From: CAZAGT01 sp964484515
GTDB taxonomy: Bacteria > Desulfobacterota > DSM-4660 > Desulfatiglandales > HGW-15
Assembly: GCA_964484515.1 (NCBI GenBank)
Contig: CAZAGT010000335.1
Span: 1-5,636, forward strand
DNA length: 5,636 nt
Direction of reading: 5' to 3'
This document shows positions 1-5,528 of the stretch, piece by piece. Below the pieces are notes generated by a model. The model worked only from the letters and a program-made list of their open reading frames with translations. It was not told where the DNA came from and did not search any database. Made by a program: the position numbers and the translations under genes. The first letter of the stretch is position 1. Every line of letters starts with the position of its first letter.

Positions 1-50
1 TTCGAGCGGGTATCGTTTCGTTTTTGAAAAGAGACCCCCATGGCCGGACG

Positions 51-81
51 TTGACCTGTTTCAAAAACCTAGATTGATACT
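51..81 (+). promoter_or_regulatory. Candidate sigma-70-type promoter ahead of the hydratase gene
   Basis: TTGACC at 51-56 matches the -35 consensus at five of six positions. GATACT at 76-81 matches the -10 consensus at four of six, but the 19-bp spacer is longer than the usual 17. It lies about 70 bases before the hydratase start codon, where a promoter would be expected. The match is weak and such sites arise by chance, so it is a candidate only. I see no operator-like palindrome next to it. Confidence 0.25.
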
Positions 82-139
82 GATGCTTTACAAAACTACG
101 GATACTAACGTCTGCAGTGAGTCGTCCGGTTGCAGGGGA

Positions 140-145
140 AAGGAG
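140..145 (+). promoter_or_regulatory. Shine-Dalgarno site that fixes the hydratase start at 153
   Basis: AAGGAG ends seven bases before the ATG at 153. A GTG at 117 opens the same frame 12 codons earlier but has no comparable purine-rich site before it, and the extra residues do not look like hydratase sequence. The site therefore decides in favour of the ATG at 153. Confidence 0.8.
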
Positions 146-152
146 AGGACCA

Positions 153-938
153 ATGCTTTCATCGGAAGAGATCAAGACCCTGTCGCAGGAGTTGTATGAA
201 GCGGAACGCCATAGGACCGTCATAGAACCCCTCTTGAGTCGCTACACCGAGATGACCTTGAGGTGCGCCTATCAGATCCAGATGGAAAACGTGAACCGAA
301 GGGTTTCAACGGGAGAACGGATTGTCGGTAAGAAGATCGGGCTGACGAGTGTTGCCATGCAAAAAGTGCTTGGCGTCTTTGAGCCTGATTATGGTCACAT
401 CTTTCACACCATGGTCCTCGCTGCAAACGAACTCTCCCTCGGGAGGGTGATTCAGCCCAAGGCCGAGGGTGAGATCGCTTTTGTCTTGAAGTCGAAACTC
501 GAAGGTCCCGGGGTCACACCCGCTGATGTCATTCAAGCCACCGATTTTGTGATGCCGGCGATCGAGATTATTGATAGTCGGGTGCGGGATTGGAAGATCA
601 AGATCGAAGACACAGTAGCCGATAACGCCTCGAGCGCCTTCATCCTGCTCGGCAATCGAAGCCTCCCTGTCAGCGCGCTCGATATGTTCGCAACCGGGAT
701 GGTATTTTGCAGAAACGGTGAGATCGTCAATACGGGCGCTGCCGCGGCCGTGATGGAAAGCCCGGTAAACGCCTTGTGCTGGCTGGTCAATAAACTTTCG
801 GAATTCGAAGTGGGACTCCGGGCAGGGGAGATTGTCCTCACGGGGGCCCTTACCGGCGCGGTCGATATAGCAGAACAGGATTATATTGAAGTGGTTTTCG
901 ACCGTCTCGGACCCGTATGTTTGCGAGTCGTTCCGTGA
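153..938 (+). CDS. 2-keto-4-pentenoate hydratase / 4-oxalocrotonate decarboxylase family protein
   Basis: This 261-aa cytoplasmic protein belongs to the MhpD/DmpE/XylJ branch of the fumarylacetoacetate hydrolase superfamily. Members add water to 2-hydroxypenta-2,4-dienoate, giving 4-hydroxy-2-oxopentanoate, or decarboxylate 4-oxalocrotonate, in meta-cleavage breakdown of aromatics. Length matches the family (about 260-270 aa). Visible signatures are GKKIGLTS (59-66, with the conserved lysine K60), DYGHIFHTM (79-87), EGEIAFVL (105-112), PAIEIIDSR (135-143) and DTVADNASS (153-161). E105, E107 and E138 correspond to the three metal-binding glutamates of E. coli MhpD (E106, E108, E139), so the active site looks intact. 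Hydratase and decarboxylase cannot be told apart from sequence alone. No other meta-cleavage gene is in the window, so the substrate is unproven. The gene ends in three consecutive in-frame stops (TGA TAA TAA, 936-944), and the next gene follows after 44 bases, suggesting co-transcription. Confidence 0.9.
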   Translation: MLSSEEIKTLSQELYEAERHRTVIEPLLSRYTEMTLRCAYQIQMENVNRRVSTGERIVGKKIGLTSVAMQKVLGVFEPDYGHIFHTMVLAANELSLGRVIQPKAEGEIAFVLKSKLEGPGVTPADVIQATDFVMPAIEIIDSRVRDWKIKIEDTVADNASSAFILLGNRSLPVSALDMFATGMVFCRNGEIVNTGAAAAVMESPVNALCWLVNKLSEFEVGLRAGEIVLTGALTGAVDIAEQDYIEVVFDRLGPVCLRVVP

Positions 939-970
939 TAATAATCCCTCGAACCAAAAACTGGGTCGCT

Positions 971-976
971 AGGAGG
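971..976 (+). promoter_or_regulatory. Shine-Dalgarno site for the selenoprotein gene
   Basis: AGGAGG, a perfect anti-16S match, ends six bases before the ATG at 983. That ATG opens a frame of only 14 codons before the TGA at 1025. A consensus ribosome binding site for such a short frame is hard to explain unless translation continues through the TGA, so it supports recoding and fixes the true N-terminus. Confidence 0.85.
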
Positions 977-982
977 GTCAGC

Positions 983-1612
983 ATGGGTGACGTTCCGGTC
1001 TTAGAGATATTCTCCGATTACGTCTGACCGTGGTGTTACTTCATTACCGGGCGTATTGAACGTTTAAAAAACACTTATGATATAGACATCCGTTGGCTTG
1101 CCTTTCCCTTGCACCCGAACACGCCGTTGGAGGGCTTGTCGCTGGAGGAACTGTTTTCCGGCCGCTCGATTGACATCGATCAGATGATGGAACGCTTGCG
1201 CCAGGTTGCACGTGAGGAGGGATTGCCGTTAGGAGAACGGAAAAAGACGTACAACAGTCGGTTGGCGCAGGAACTGGGGAAATGGGCGGAAACACAGGCC
1301 CATGGCGACGGTTTTCACGAGGCAGCCTTTCGGGCCTATTTCGTGGATGGGAAGAACATCGCGGAGGTGCCGACCCTGATCGATCTGGCCGCATCCCTCG
1401 GGCTTCCGGCAGAGGAAGCACGCGGAGTGCTTGAGAGCAGGACCCATAGAAAGGCCGTAGATGCAGATTGGTCGCGCGCAAGGGCCTTGGGAGTGAGTGC
1501 CGTCCCCACATTCCTGCTCGGCCCATCCGGATTGGTGGGTGCGCAACCCTACCACGTTCTAGAGGATTTCCTGAAGACGAATAACATCCGACGACGCCGT
1601 GTCACGGAGTAG
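983..1612 (+). CDS. FrnE/DsbA-family thioredoxin-fold oxidoreductase, predicted selenoprotein (UPWC active site; TGA 1025-1027 read as Sec)
   Basis: Reading the TGA at codon 15 as selenocysteine gives a 209-aa protein, the usual FrnE size (200-220 aa), ending in TAG. It starts MGDVPVLEIFSDYV, then U15-P-W-C18-Y-F, the place of the family's DYVCPWCY motif. The first thioredoxin-fold strand, LEIFSDY, comes just before it. FPLHPNTP (about 40-47), typical of FrnE, follows. A helical insert then leads to the cis-proline loop GVSAVPTFLLG (cis-Pro near P175) and the C-terminal strand-helix with GAQPYHVLEDFL. C18 is the only cysteine, so U15-C18 is the sole redox pair; the extra C-terminal CxxxxC seen in Deinococcus FrnE is absent. 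There is no signal peptide, so it should be cytoplasmic. By family knowledge it is a thiol-disulfide oxidoreductase or isomerase; its substrate is unknown. The related 2-hydroxychromene-2-carboxylate isomerases share the fold but not this motif. The alternative, a nonsense mutation or sequencing error in a Cys codon, is less likely given the SECIS-like hairpin and intact frame. The next gene starts inside its last codons. Confidence 0.88.
1025..1027 (+). other. In-frame TGA predicted to encode selenocysteine (Sec15)
   Basis: The TGA replaces the first cysteine of the CPWC redox motif of the FrnE family, followed by CCG TGG TGT (P-W-C). In known selenoproteins Sec nearly always replaces a catalytic cysteine in this way. 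The base after the TGA is C, a weak termination context also found at the Sec codon of E. coli fdhF. No other stop interrupts the frame between 983 and 1609. Confidence 0.87.
1040..1060 (+). promoter_or_regulatory. Candidate bacterial SECIS element (SelB-binding stem-loop in the coding sequence)
   Basis: The 5' arm ttcattac (1040-1047) pairs with the 3' arm gtattgaa (1053-1060) over seven base pairs with one U-U mismatch (1044/1056). The 5-nt apical loop is cgggc (1048-1052). The loop begins 20 nt after the TGA, inside the 16-37 nt range known for bacterial SECIS elements, and has a G in its first two positions as the published consensus requires. The U-U mismatch three pairs below the loop recalls the bulged U below the loop of the E. 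coli fdhF element. I paired this by hand and computed no folding energy. By the known mechanism, SelB bound here would deliver Sec-tRNA to the ribosome at the TGA. Confidence 0.78.
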
Positions 1613-2843
1613 AAGAAACGTTCGCAAACCGATGATCTTCGAGCTGCTTCTCAGTCTGGCTGTCTTAGCAGGCTTTTCCGGCGTGGCCGGGGCCGATGAG
1701 ATCACCTCATTAAGGCCCTCCTCTCTCTTCGTCGAGGTCACGCGCTCCCATCTGCCGATCCGCGACCTCTGGGGTTTCAGCATGGATGCCGCACTCACCG
1801 ACGTGGAGGGTGATGGCGACCTCGATGTCGTGATCGCCAATGAATTTCGCCCCAACATCCTCCTCATAAACAACGGGGACGGTTGGTTCACCAACGAGAG
1901 CGGGTTGCGCTTGCCCCAGGCCAATCACGACAGCGAAGACATTGCCGTCGCTGATTTCGATGGCGACGGCGATATCGATATCGTGGTGGTGAGCGAAGAC
2001 GATCAAATCAACGAGTTCTATTTGAACGACGGCAAGGGATATTTCAGCGCCGCCGGAGAACGAGTGCCCGTGAGGGGAACCTCCAACGCCGTCCTCAGCG
2101 CCGATATCGACCGGGACGGTGACCCTGATATTTTGATTGGCAACAACGGCCAGAATGCGGTGCTCATCAATGACGGTCAGGGAAACTTCCGAGATGAGAC
2201 GCGCCGCCGATTTCCGGTCTGTTTGGACGTCACTCAGGACCTCGAGTTGGGAGATGTGGATGCTGATGGTGATCTGGATCTCCTGGTGGCAAACGAGGAT
2301 GCCAATCGGCTATTGCTCAACGACGGCAGGGGCATTTTCGAGGACCTTTCCAAAGGGCGCCTCCCCATGCGGGCCCTACCGGAGGAAACGAGAGAGGCCG
2401 ACTTCGGCGATGTTGACGGTGACGGTGATTTGGATCTCCTCTTTGCCAATGTCAGGCTTTTTGTGCGCGGGGCGATCCCCCAAAACCGACTATTGATAAA
2501 CGACGGCAAGGGCTTTTTCTCCGATGAGACGGCTGAGCGGTTGCCGCGCGACGAAGACCTGTCCATGGACGGCGATTTTCTGGATGTCGATCAGGACGGG
2601 GACCTCGATATCATCACGGCAAACTTCGATGATATCCGCGGTAGGCGTTTTGACGCCCCCTATCGAGTCTATCTCAACAACGGCAGAGGCGCATTCAGCG
2701 ATGGCACAAGGTTCATTTTCCCTGAAGGTGTGACCGGGAATGGTCTGGATATTGAGGCCGGTGACGTCGATCAGGACGGGAAGAAAGACCTCTATCTGTG
2801 TAGTCGCGGTGGTCCGGACCGCCTCCTCATCAGACGGCGATGA
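1599..2843 (+). CDS. Exported FG-GAP/VCBS-repeat seven-bladed beta-propeller protein
   Basis: This 414-aa protein starts with a signal peptide: basic n-region (RSRRNVRK, 3-10), hydrophobic core (about 13-29) and an AGA site predicting cleavage after A32. No cysteine lies near the cleavage site, so it is not a lipoprotein. The mature part is seven repeats with calcium-binding loops of DxDxDGDxD type at 68-76, 119-127, 169-177, 219-227, 271-279, 329-337 and 389-397, mostly followed by an LLINDGKGxF strand; this is the integrin-alpha-like FG-GAP/VCBS fold. The last loop is degenerate, with K395 replacing an acidic residue. Such proteins act outside the cytoplasmic membrane, often in adhesion or protein binding; the partner here is unknown. 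The mature protein has two cysteines, C208 and C401. The GTG start at 1599 overlaps the selenoprotein gene by 14 bases. ATG 1632 is an alternative start, but it would remove the basic n-region. Neither has a good Shine-Dalgarno, so translational coupling is likely. Confidence 0.85.
   Translation: MSRSRRNVRKPMIFELLLSLAVLAGFSGVAGADEITSLRPSSLFVEVTRSHLPIRDLWGFSMDAALTDVEGDGDLDVVIANEFRPNILLINNGDGWFTNESGLRLPQANHDSEDIAVADFDGDGDIDIVVVSEDDQINEFYLNDGKGYFSAAGERVPVRGTSNAVLSADIDRDGDPDILIGNNGQNAVLINDGQGNFRDETRRRFPVCLDVTQDLELGDVDADGDLDLLVANEDANRLLLNDGRGIFEDLSKGRLPMRALPEETREADFGDVDGDGDLDLLFANVRLFVRGAIPQNRLLINDGKGFFSDETAERLPRDEDLSMDGDFLDVDQDGDLDIITANFDDIRGRRFDAPYRVYLNNGRGAFSDGTRFIFPEGVTGNGLDIEAGDVDQDGKKDLYLCSRGGPDRLLIRRR
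1800..2840 (+). repeat. Seven tandem FG-GAP/VCBS propeller repeats
   Basis: Acidic calcium loops recur every 50-60 codons (starts at residues 68, 119, 169, 219, 271, 329, 389). Blades 5 and 6 are longer because of inserts between loop and next strand (VRLFVRGAIPQ and FDDIRGRRFDAP). The repeats are diverged, but short identical DNA stretches remain: gtcgatcaggacggg at 2586-2600 and 2766-2780, and aacgacggcaaggg at 2025-2038 and 2499-2512. The C-terminal repeat stops after DRLLI without its outer strand, which the N-terminal SLFVEVTRSHLP segment appears to supply. Confidence 0.85.
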
Positions 2844-2925
2844 GGCAGGGATCCCGCGGCCGGAAGGAATAGGGGGAAATGTAGCAACTTATGTCCGTAA
2901 GCTGGAACGAGATAACCTACCGGTT

Positions 2926-2931
2926 GGGAGG
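2926..2931 (+). promoter_or_regulatory. Shine-Dalgarno site that fixes the thiE start at 2941
   Basis: GGGAGG ends nine bases before the ATG at 2941. The same frame is open back to 2740, but that upstream part overlaps the propeller gene in another frame and has no ThiE similarity, so 2941 is the start. An out-of-frame ATG at 2936 is ignored. Confidence 0.75.
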
Positions 2932-2940
2932 TACAATGCC

Positions 2941-3579
2941 ATGAGACAGGTTGGACGACTCCATGTCCTGACGGACGTGACCTTGCAGTCCCGTTTCTCA
3001 CACATCGAACTTACCCGACTGGCCATCGCCGGCGGCGCCGACACCATCCAGTTTCGCCAAAAGGAGGGTTCCACGCGGAAAATGATCGAAACGGCTCGTG
3101 AGATGAAGGCCTTATGCAGTCAGGCCGATGTCGTGTTCATCGTAAACGATCGGATCGACGTGGCGCTTGCGTCCGAGGCGAACGGTGTTCACCTCGGGCA
3201 GGACGACTTTCCGATCGCCTTGGCCCGAAAATACCTTGGTAAGGATCGGATCATAGGTGGTTCAGCCGCGACCGTGGAAGAGGCCCATTCCTGTTTAAGG
3301 GCGGGGGCCGACTACATCGGTTTCGGACCGGTTTATCCGACCACGTCAAAGGACGATGCCGGGCCAGTAAGCGGCAATAAAGTGTTGAACCGGGTCGTCG
3401 AAGAGACCCAAATACCCATTATTGCCATCGGTGGGGTTGACGTCTCAAACACGGCCGAAGTGCTACGGGCCGGGGCTTATGGAATAGCGGTGATCTCCGC
3501 GGTCTGCTGTCAGGATGATCCGGAAGGGGCAACCAGGACCCTCAGGAAGGCGATCGAAACGGGTCAAGGTGCAACATGA
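2941..3579 (+). CDS. thiE: Thiamine-phosphate synthase ThiE
   Basis: This 212-aa cytoplasmic TIM-barrel enzyme joins 4-amino-2-methyl-5-hydroxymethylpyrimidine pyrophosphate to hydroxyethylthiazole phosphate, giving thiamine phosphate and pyrophosphate. Length is normal for ThiE (about 210 aa). Motifs in order: HVLTD (8-12), IQFRQKEGS (36-44), FIVNDRIDVAL (66-76), GVHLGQDD (82-89), IIGGSAAT (104-111), GFGPVYPTTSKDDAG (127-141), IPIIAIGGV near 160-168 and a GIAVISAV phosphate-binding end. R39, K41, N69, D70, D89, S108, T134 and K137 match the substrate-binding positions of Bacillus subtilis ThiE. TenI, the thiazole tautomerase, has the same fold, and the QFRQKE and GGSA versions recall it, but the presence of thiL and thiM next door favours ThiE. 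It overlaps thiL by four bases (ATGA), so the two are translationally coupled. A 97-base gap separates it from the propeller gene. Confidence 0.9.
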   Translation: MRQVGRLHVLTDVTLQSRFSHIELTRLAIAGGADTIQFRQKEGSTRKMIETAREMKALCSQADVVFIVNDRIDVALASEANGVHLGQDDFPIALARKYLGKDRIIGGSAATVEEAHSCLRAGADYIGFGPVYPTTSKDDAGPVSGNKVLNRVVEETQIPIIAIGGVDVSNTAEVLRAGAYGIAVISAVCCQDDPEGATRTLRKAIETGQGAT

Positions 3580-4595
3580 ATGAGACCGTAGCGGATGTGG
3601 GCGAGTTCGGGCTTATCGATCGCCTTGAGGCACTCATTCAAAAGGAAGGCGGAGGGCTTTCGGAGAACACACTTGGGATCGGGGATGATTGCGCCGTGTT
3701 TCGACCGAACCCGGGCTATGAAATCCTGGTGACCTGTGATTGCATGGTCGAAGGTCGTCACTACGTTCCGGAGCACACGACGCCCTTCGATCTCGGCCGA
3801 CGCGCGATGGCCCTGAATATCAGCGACATCGGCGCGATGGGCGGCGCTCCCCGTTACGCCCTCGTCTCACTCGGTCTCCGGGGTGACACCCCCGTGGCCG
3901 AGCTTGAGTCCATGTACCGCGGCTTTCTGGCTGAGACGAATCCGATGGAGGCCGCGATCGTAGGCGGCAACATCACGAAATCCGATGTGACATTCATTGA
4001 CATCACCTTGCTGGGAGAGGTGGCAGAGGGCCACGCCATGCGGCGTTCAACAGCGAACATCGGAGACGTGATCCTGGTTACGGGCTATCCCGGGCAGGCG
4101 GCTGCCGGATTACTGCTCCTCCTTGGCGCCGAGCCAGAGGCCAACCTCCGCGCAAATCCACTGGTGGCGGCCTATAACCGACCCGAGCATCGTGCCCGCG
4201 AGGGACAAGCCATCGCCCAGACCGGGATTGCCTCCGCCATGATTGATACGAGTGACGGCCTCTTGGGAGACCTCGGCCATATTTGCGAGCGCAGTAAGGT
4301 CGGCGCTCTGCTCTATCGAGAGAGGTTTCCTGTGAGCGACGATTTGCGCAATGCGGCGTCCCGGTTGGGAAAGGAGCCCTATGAGCTTGTGTTGAGTGAG
4401 AGCGATGATTATGAGCTTATTATCACCTGTCCCCGGGAGCATGTGAATCAGATTCGCTCCACCATCGCGACGACCAGCGGTATTCCGGTCACGGAGGTGG
4501 GCCGAATTACAGAGGCGGCCCAAGGTATCCAACTTGTCTTTCCCGACGGCGCAAAGCGGAATGTCTTGGCGGCAGGGTGGGATCACTTTGGGTGA
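3576..4595 (+). CDS. thiL: Thiamine-monophosphate kinase ThiL
   Basis: This 339-aa cytoplasmic enzyme uses ATP to turn thiamine phosphate into thiamine pyrophosphate, the active cofactor. It belongs to the AIR synthase (PurM) superfamily. Signatures in order: GEFGLIDRL (9-17), GIGDDCAVF (34-42), the metal-binding segment CDCMVEGRHY (54-63; usually TDMLVEGVHF), NISDIGAMGG (81-90), GGNITKSD (130-137), the LVTGYPGQAAAGL strand-turn (167-179), MIDTSDGLLGDL (222-233) and SDDYELIIT (276-284). Length is slightly above E. coli ThiL (325 aa). The GGN at 130-132 replaces the more common GGD, a substitution I believe also occurs in other ThiL lineages. SelD is in the same superfamily, but these motifs, and the absence of SelD's N-terminal Cys/Sec glycine-rich loop, make this ThiL. 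The start ATG overlaps the thiE stop, with a modest AAGGT site upstream. Confidence 0.93.
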   Translation: MNETVADVGEFGLIDRLEALIQKEGGGLSENTLGIGDDCAVFRPNPGYEILVTCDCMVEGRHYVPEHTTPFDLGRRAMALNISDIGAMGGAPRYALVSLGLRGDTPVAELESMYRGFLAETNPMEAAIVGGNITKSDVTFIDITLLGEVAEGHAMRRSTANIGDVILVTGYPGQAAAGLLLLLGAEPEANLRANPLVAAYNRPEHRAREGQAIAQTGIASAMIDTSDGLLGDLGHICERSKVGALLYRERFPVSDDLRNAASRLGKEPYELVLSESDDYELIITCPREHVNQIRSTIATTSGIPVTEVGRITEAAQGIQLVFPDGAKRNVLAAGWDHFG

Positions 4596-4656
4596 GAAAA
4601 AGGGAAAAGAGTGGTCTGAGTTGGCCCACAACATCAAATAGGTAGCGTGCGAACTG

Positions 4657-4662
4657 AGGAGG
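4657..4662 (+). promoter_or_regulatory. Shine-Dalgarno site that fixes the thiM start at 4668
   Basis: AGGAGG ends five bases before the ATG at 4668. A GTG at 4647 is in frame but lies upstream of this site and has no site of its own, so translation should start at 4668. Confidence 0.8.
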
Positions 4663-4667
4663 CCATC

Positions 4668-5477
4668 ATGTTCGACCGAGAAATGGCTGAAAAGGCGGCC
4701 AATAACCTTACCGCCCTGAGGGAAAAGAAACCTTTGATCCACAACATCACGAATTACGTGGTGATGAATTATACCGCCAATGCATTGCTCGCATGCGGGG
4801 CATCCCCTGTGATGGCACACGCCAAAGAGGAAGTGAGCGAAATGGTGTCTTTCGCAGGGGCCCTGGTTCTTAATATAGGGACCTTGACACCCGCTTGGGT
4901 TGACTCGATGTTGAAGGCGGGGAAACGTGCCAACGAATTGAATATCCCTATCATTCTGGATCCTGTCGGCTCGGGGGCCACCCGTCTACGCACCGAATCC
5001 GCGCAGAGACTGATCAACGAGTTAAGAATCACCGTCGTACGAGGAAATGCTTCCGAGGTCCTCTCCCTGGCCCAGGAGGGGTCCCGCACCAAGGGAGTCG
5101 ACTCGATCCACAGTGTCGATGAGGCCTCAGACGCAGCAATCGTCCTGGCAAAGGAACTCGACACGACCCTTGCGATCACGGGCGAAGTGGATCTCGTGAC
5201 CGACGGGGCCCGCATCTGTCTGATCCATAATGGGCACGCCTTGATGGGCGCTGTGACCGGCACCGGGTGTACGGCCACGGTCATTATCGGAGCTTTTCTG
5301 GCCGTTGATCCGGATGCCGTGTCAGCCACGGCAACGGCTCTGGCCTATTACGGACTGGCCGGGGAGAAGGGGGCGGTAGGTGCGAAAGCGCCCGGCAGTT
5401 TTCAAATCGGGCTCCTGGATGCCCTCTATCTGGTCGATGAAGCTCAGTTGAAAGAAGGTGCAAAGATAACGATGTGA
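4668..5477 (+). CDS. thiM: Hydroxyethylthiazole kinase ThiM
   Basis: This 269-aa cytoplasmic ribokinase-superfamily enzyme phosphorylates 4-methyl-5-(2-hydroxyethyl)thiazole with ATP, supplying the thiazole half for ThiE by salvage. Length matches the family (E. coli 262, B. subtilis 272). Motifs in order: LIHNITNYVVMNYTANALLA (23-42), GASPVMAHAKEEVSEM (44-59), where M49 lies in the thiazole pocket, LVLNIGTL (66-73), ILDPVGSGATRLR (96-108; usually DPVGAGAT), VVRGNASEVL (123-132), LAITGEVDLVTDG (168-180) and the anion-hole/catalytic segment VTGTGCTAT (196-204) with the family cysteine C201. All key parts are present. It follows thiL after 72 bases with its own strong ribosome binding site and is probably co-transcribed. 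Its partner ThiD, the HMP(-P) kinase, is not in the window. Confidence 0.95.
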   Translation: MFDREMAEKAANNLTALREKKPLIHNITNYVVMNYTANALLACGASPVMAHAKEEVSEMVSFAGALVLNIGTLTPAWVDSMLKAGKRANELNIPIILDPVGSGATRLRTESAQRLINELRITVVRGNASEVLSLAQEGSRTKGVDSIHSVDEASDAAIVLAKELDTTLAITGEVDLVTDGARICLIHNGHALMGAVTGTGCTATVIIGAFLAVDPDAVSATATALAYYGLAGEKGAVGAKAPGSFQIGLLDALYLVDEAQLKEGAKITM

Positions 5478-5491
5478 TGCGATTAAAACCA

Positions 5492-5528
5492 CCTTTTAAA
5501 AAAGGCTCCTCACAAGAATTTGTGAGGG
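5492..5528 (-). terminator. Double hairpin; intrinsic terminator for minus-strand transcription
   Basis: CCTCACAA (5508-5515) pairs perfectly with TTGTGAGG (5520-5527) around a GAAT loop, with one further T-G pair (5507/5528). Read on the minus strand, this hairpin is followed within a few bases by a run of six T (complement of A at 5498-5503), the classic intrinsic terminator. A second hairpin, CCTTTT (5492-5497) with AAAAGG (5500-5505), overlaps the T-run. On the plus strand the stem is followed by A, not T, so it is a poor terminator for thiM by the standard rule. It suggests a minus-strand transcript arriving from the right, though no convincing minus-strand gene is visible before the window ends. 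Confidence 0.55.

Noticed and set aside
1..27. Possible end of an upstream gene (FERVSFRF then TGA in frame 1)
   Set aside because: Eight codons without any recognisable similarity cannot be distinguished from chance.
1051..1066. Alternative hairpin cgt-attga-acg after the TGA as the SECIS
   Set aside because: It has only three Watson-Crick pairs plus G-T wobbles, and its loop has no G in the first two positions. The hairpin at 1040-1060 fits better.
1109..1612. Separate 167-aa gene starting at TTG 1109, with the first 14 codons as a broken remnant
   Set aside because: The frame is continuous with the ATG at 983 apart from the TGA. The upstream part holds the family's first strand and redox motif, and no ribosome binding site precedes 1109.
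3576..4595. Considered selD (selenophosphate synthetase) because a selenoprotein is nearby
   Set aside because: The motifs GEFGLIDRL, VEGRHY, NISDIGAMGG and MIDTSDGL are those of ThiL; SelD's N-terminal Cys/Sec glycine-rich loop is absent, and thiE overlaps it.
4110..4820. Minus-strand 236-codon open frame opposite thiL and thiM
   Set aside because: It spans two strongly supported plus-strand genes, and its composition (rich in His, Cys and Arg) is typical of an antisense shadow.
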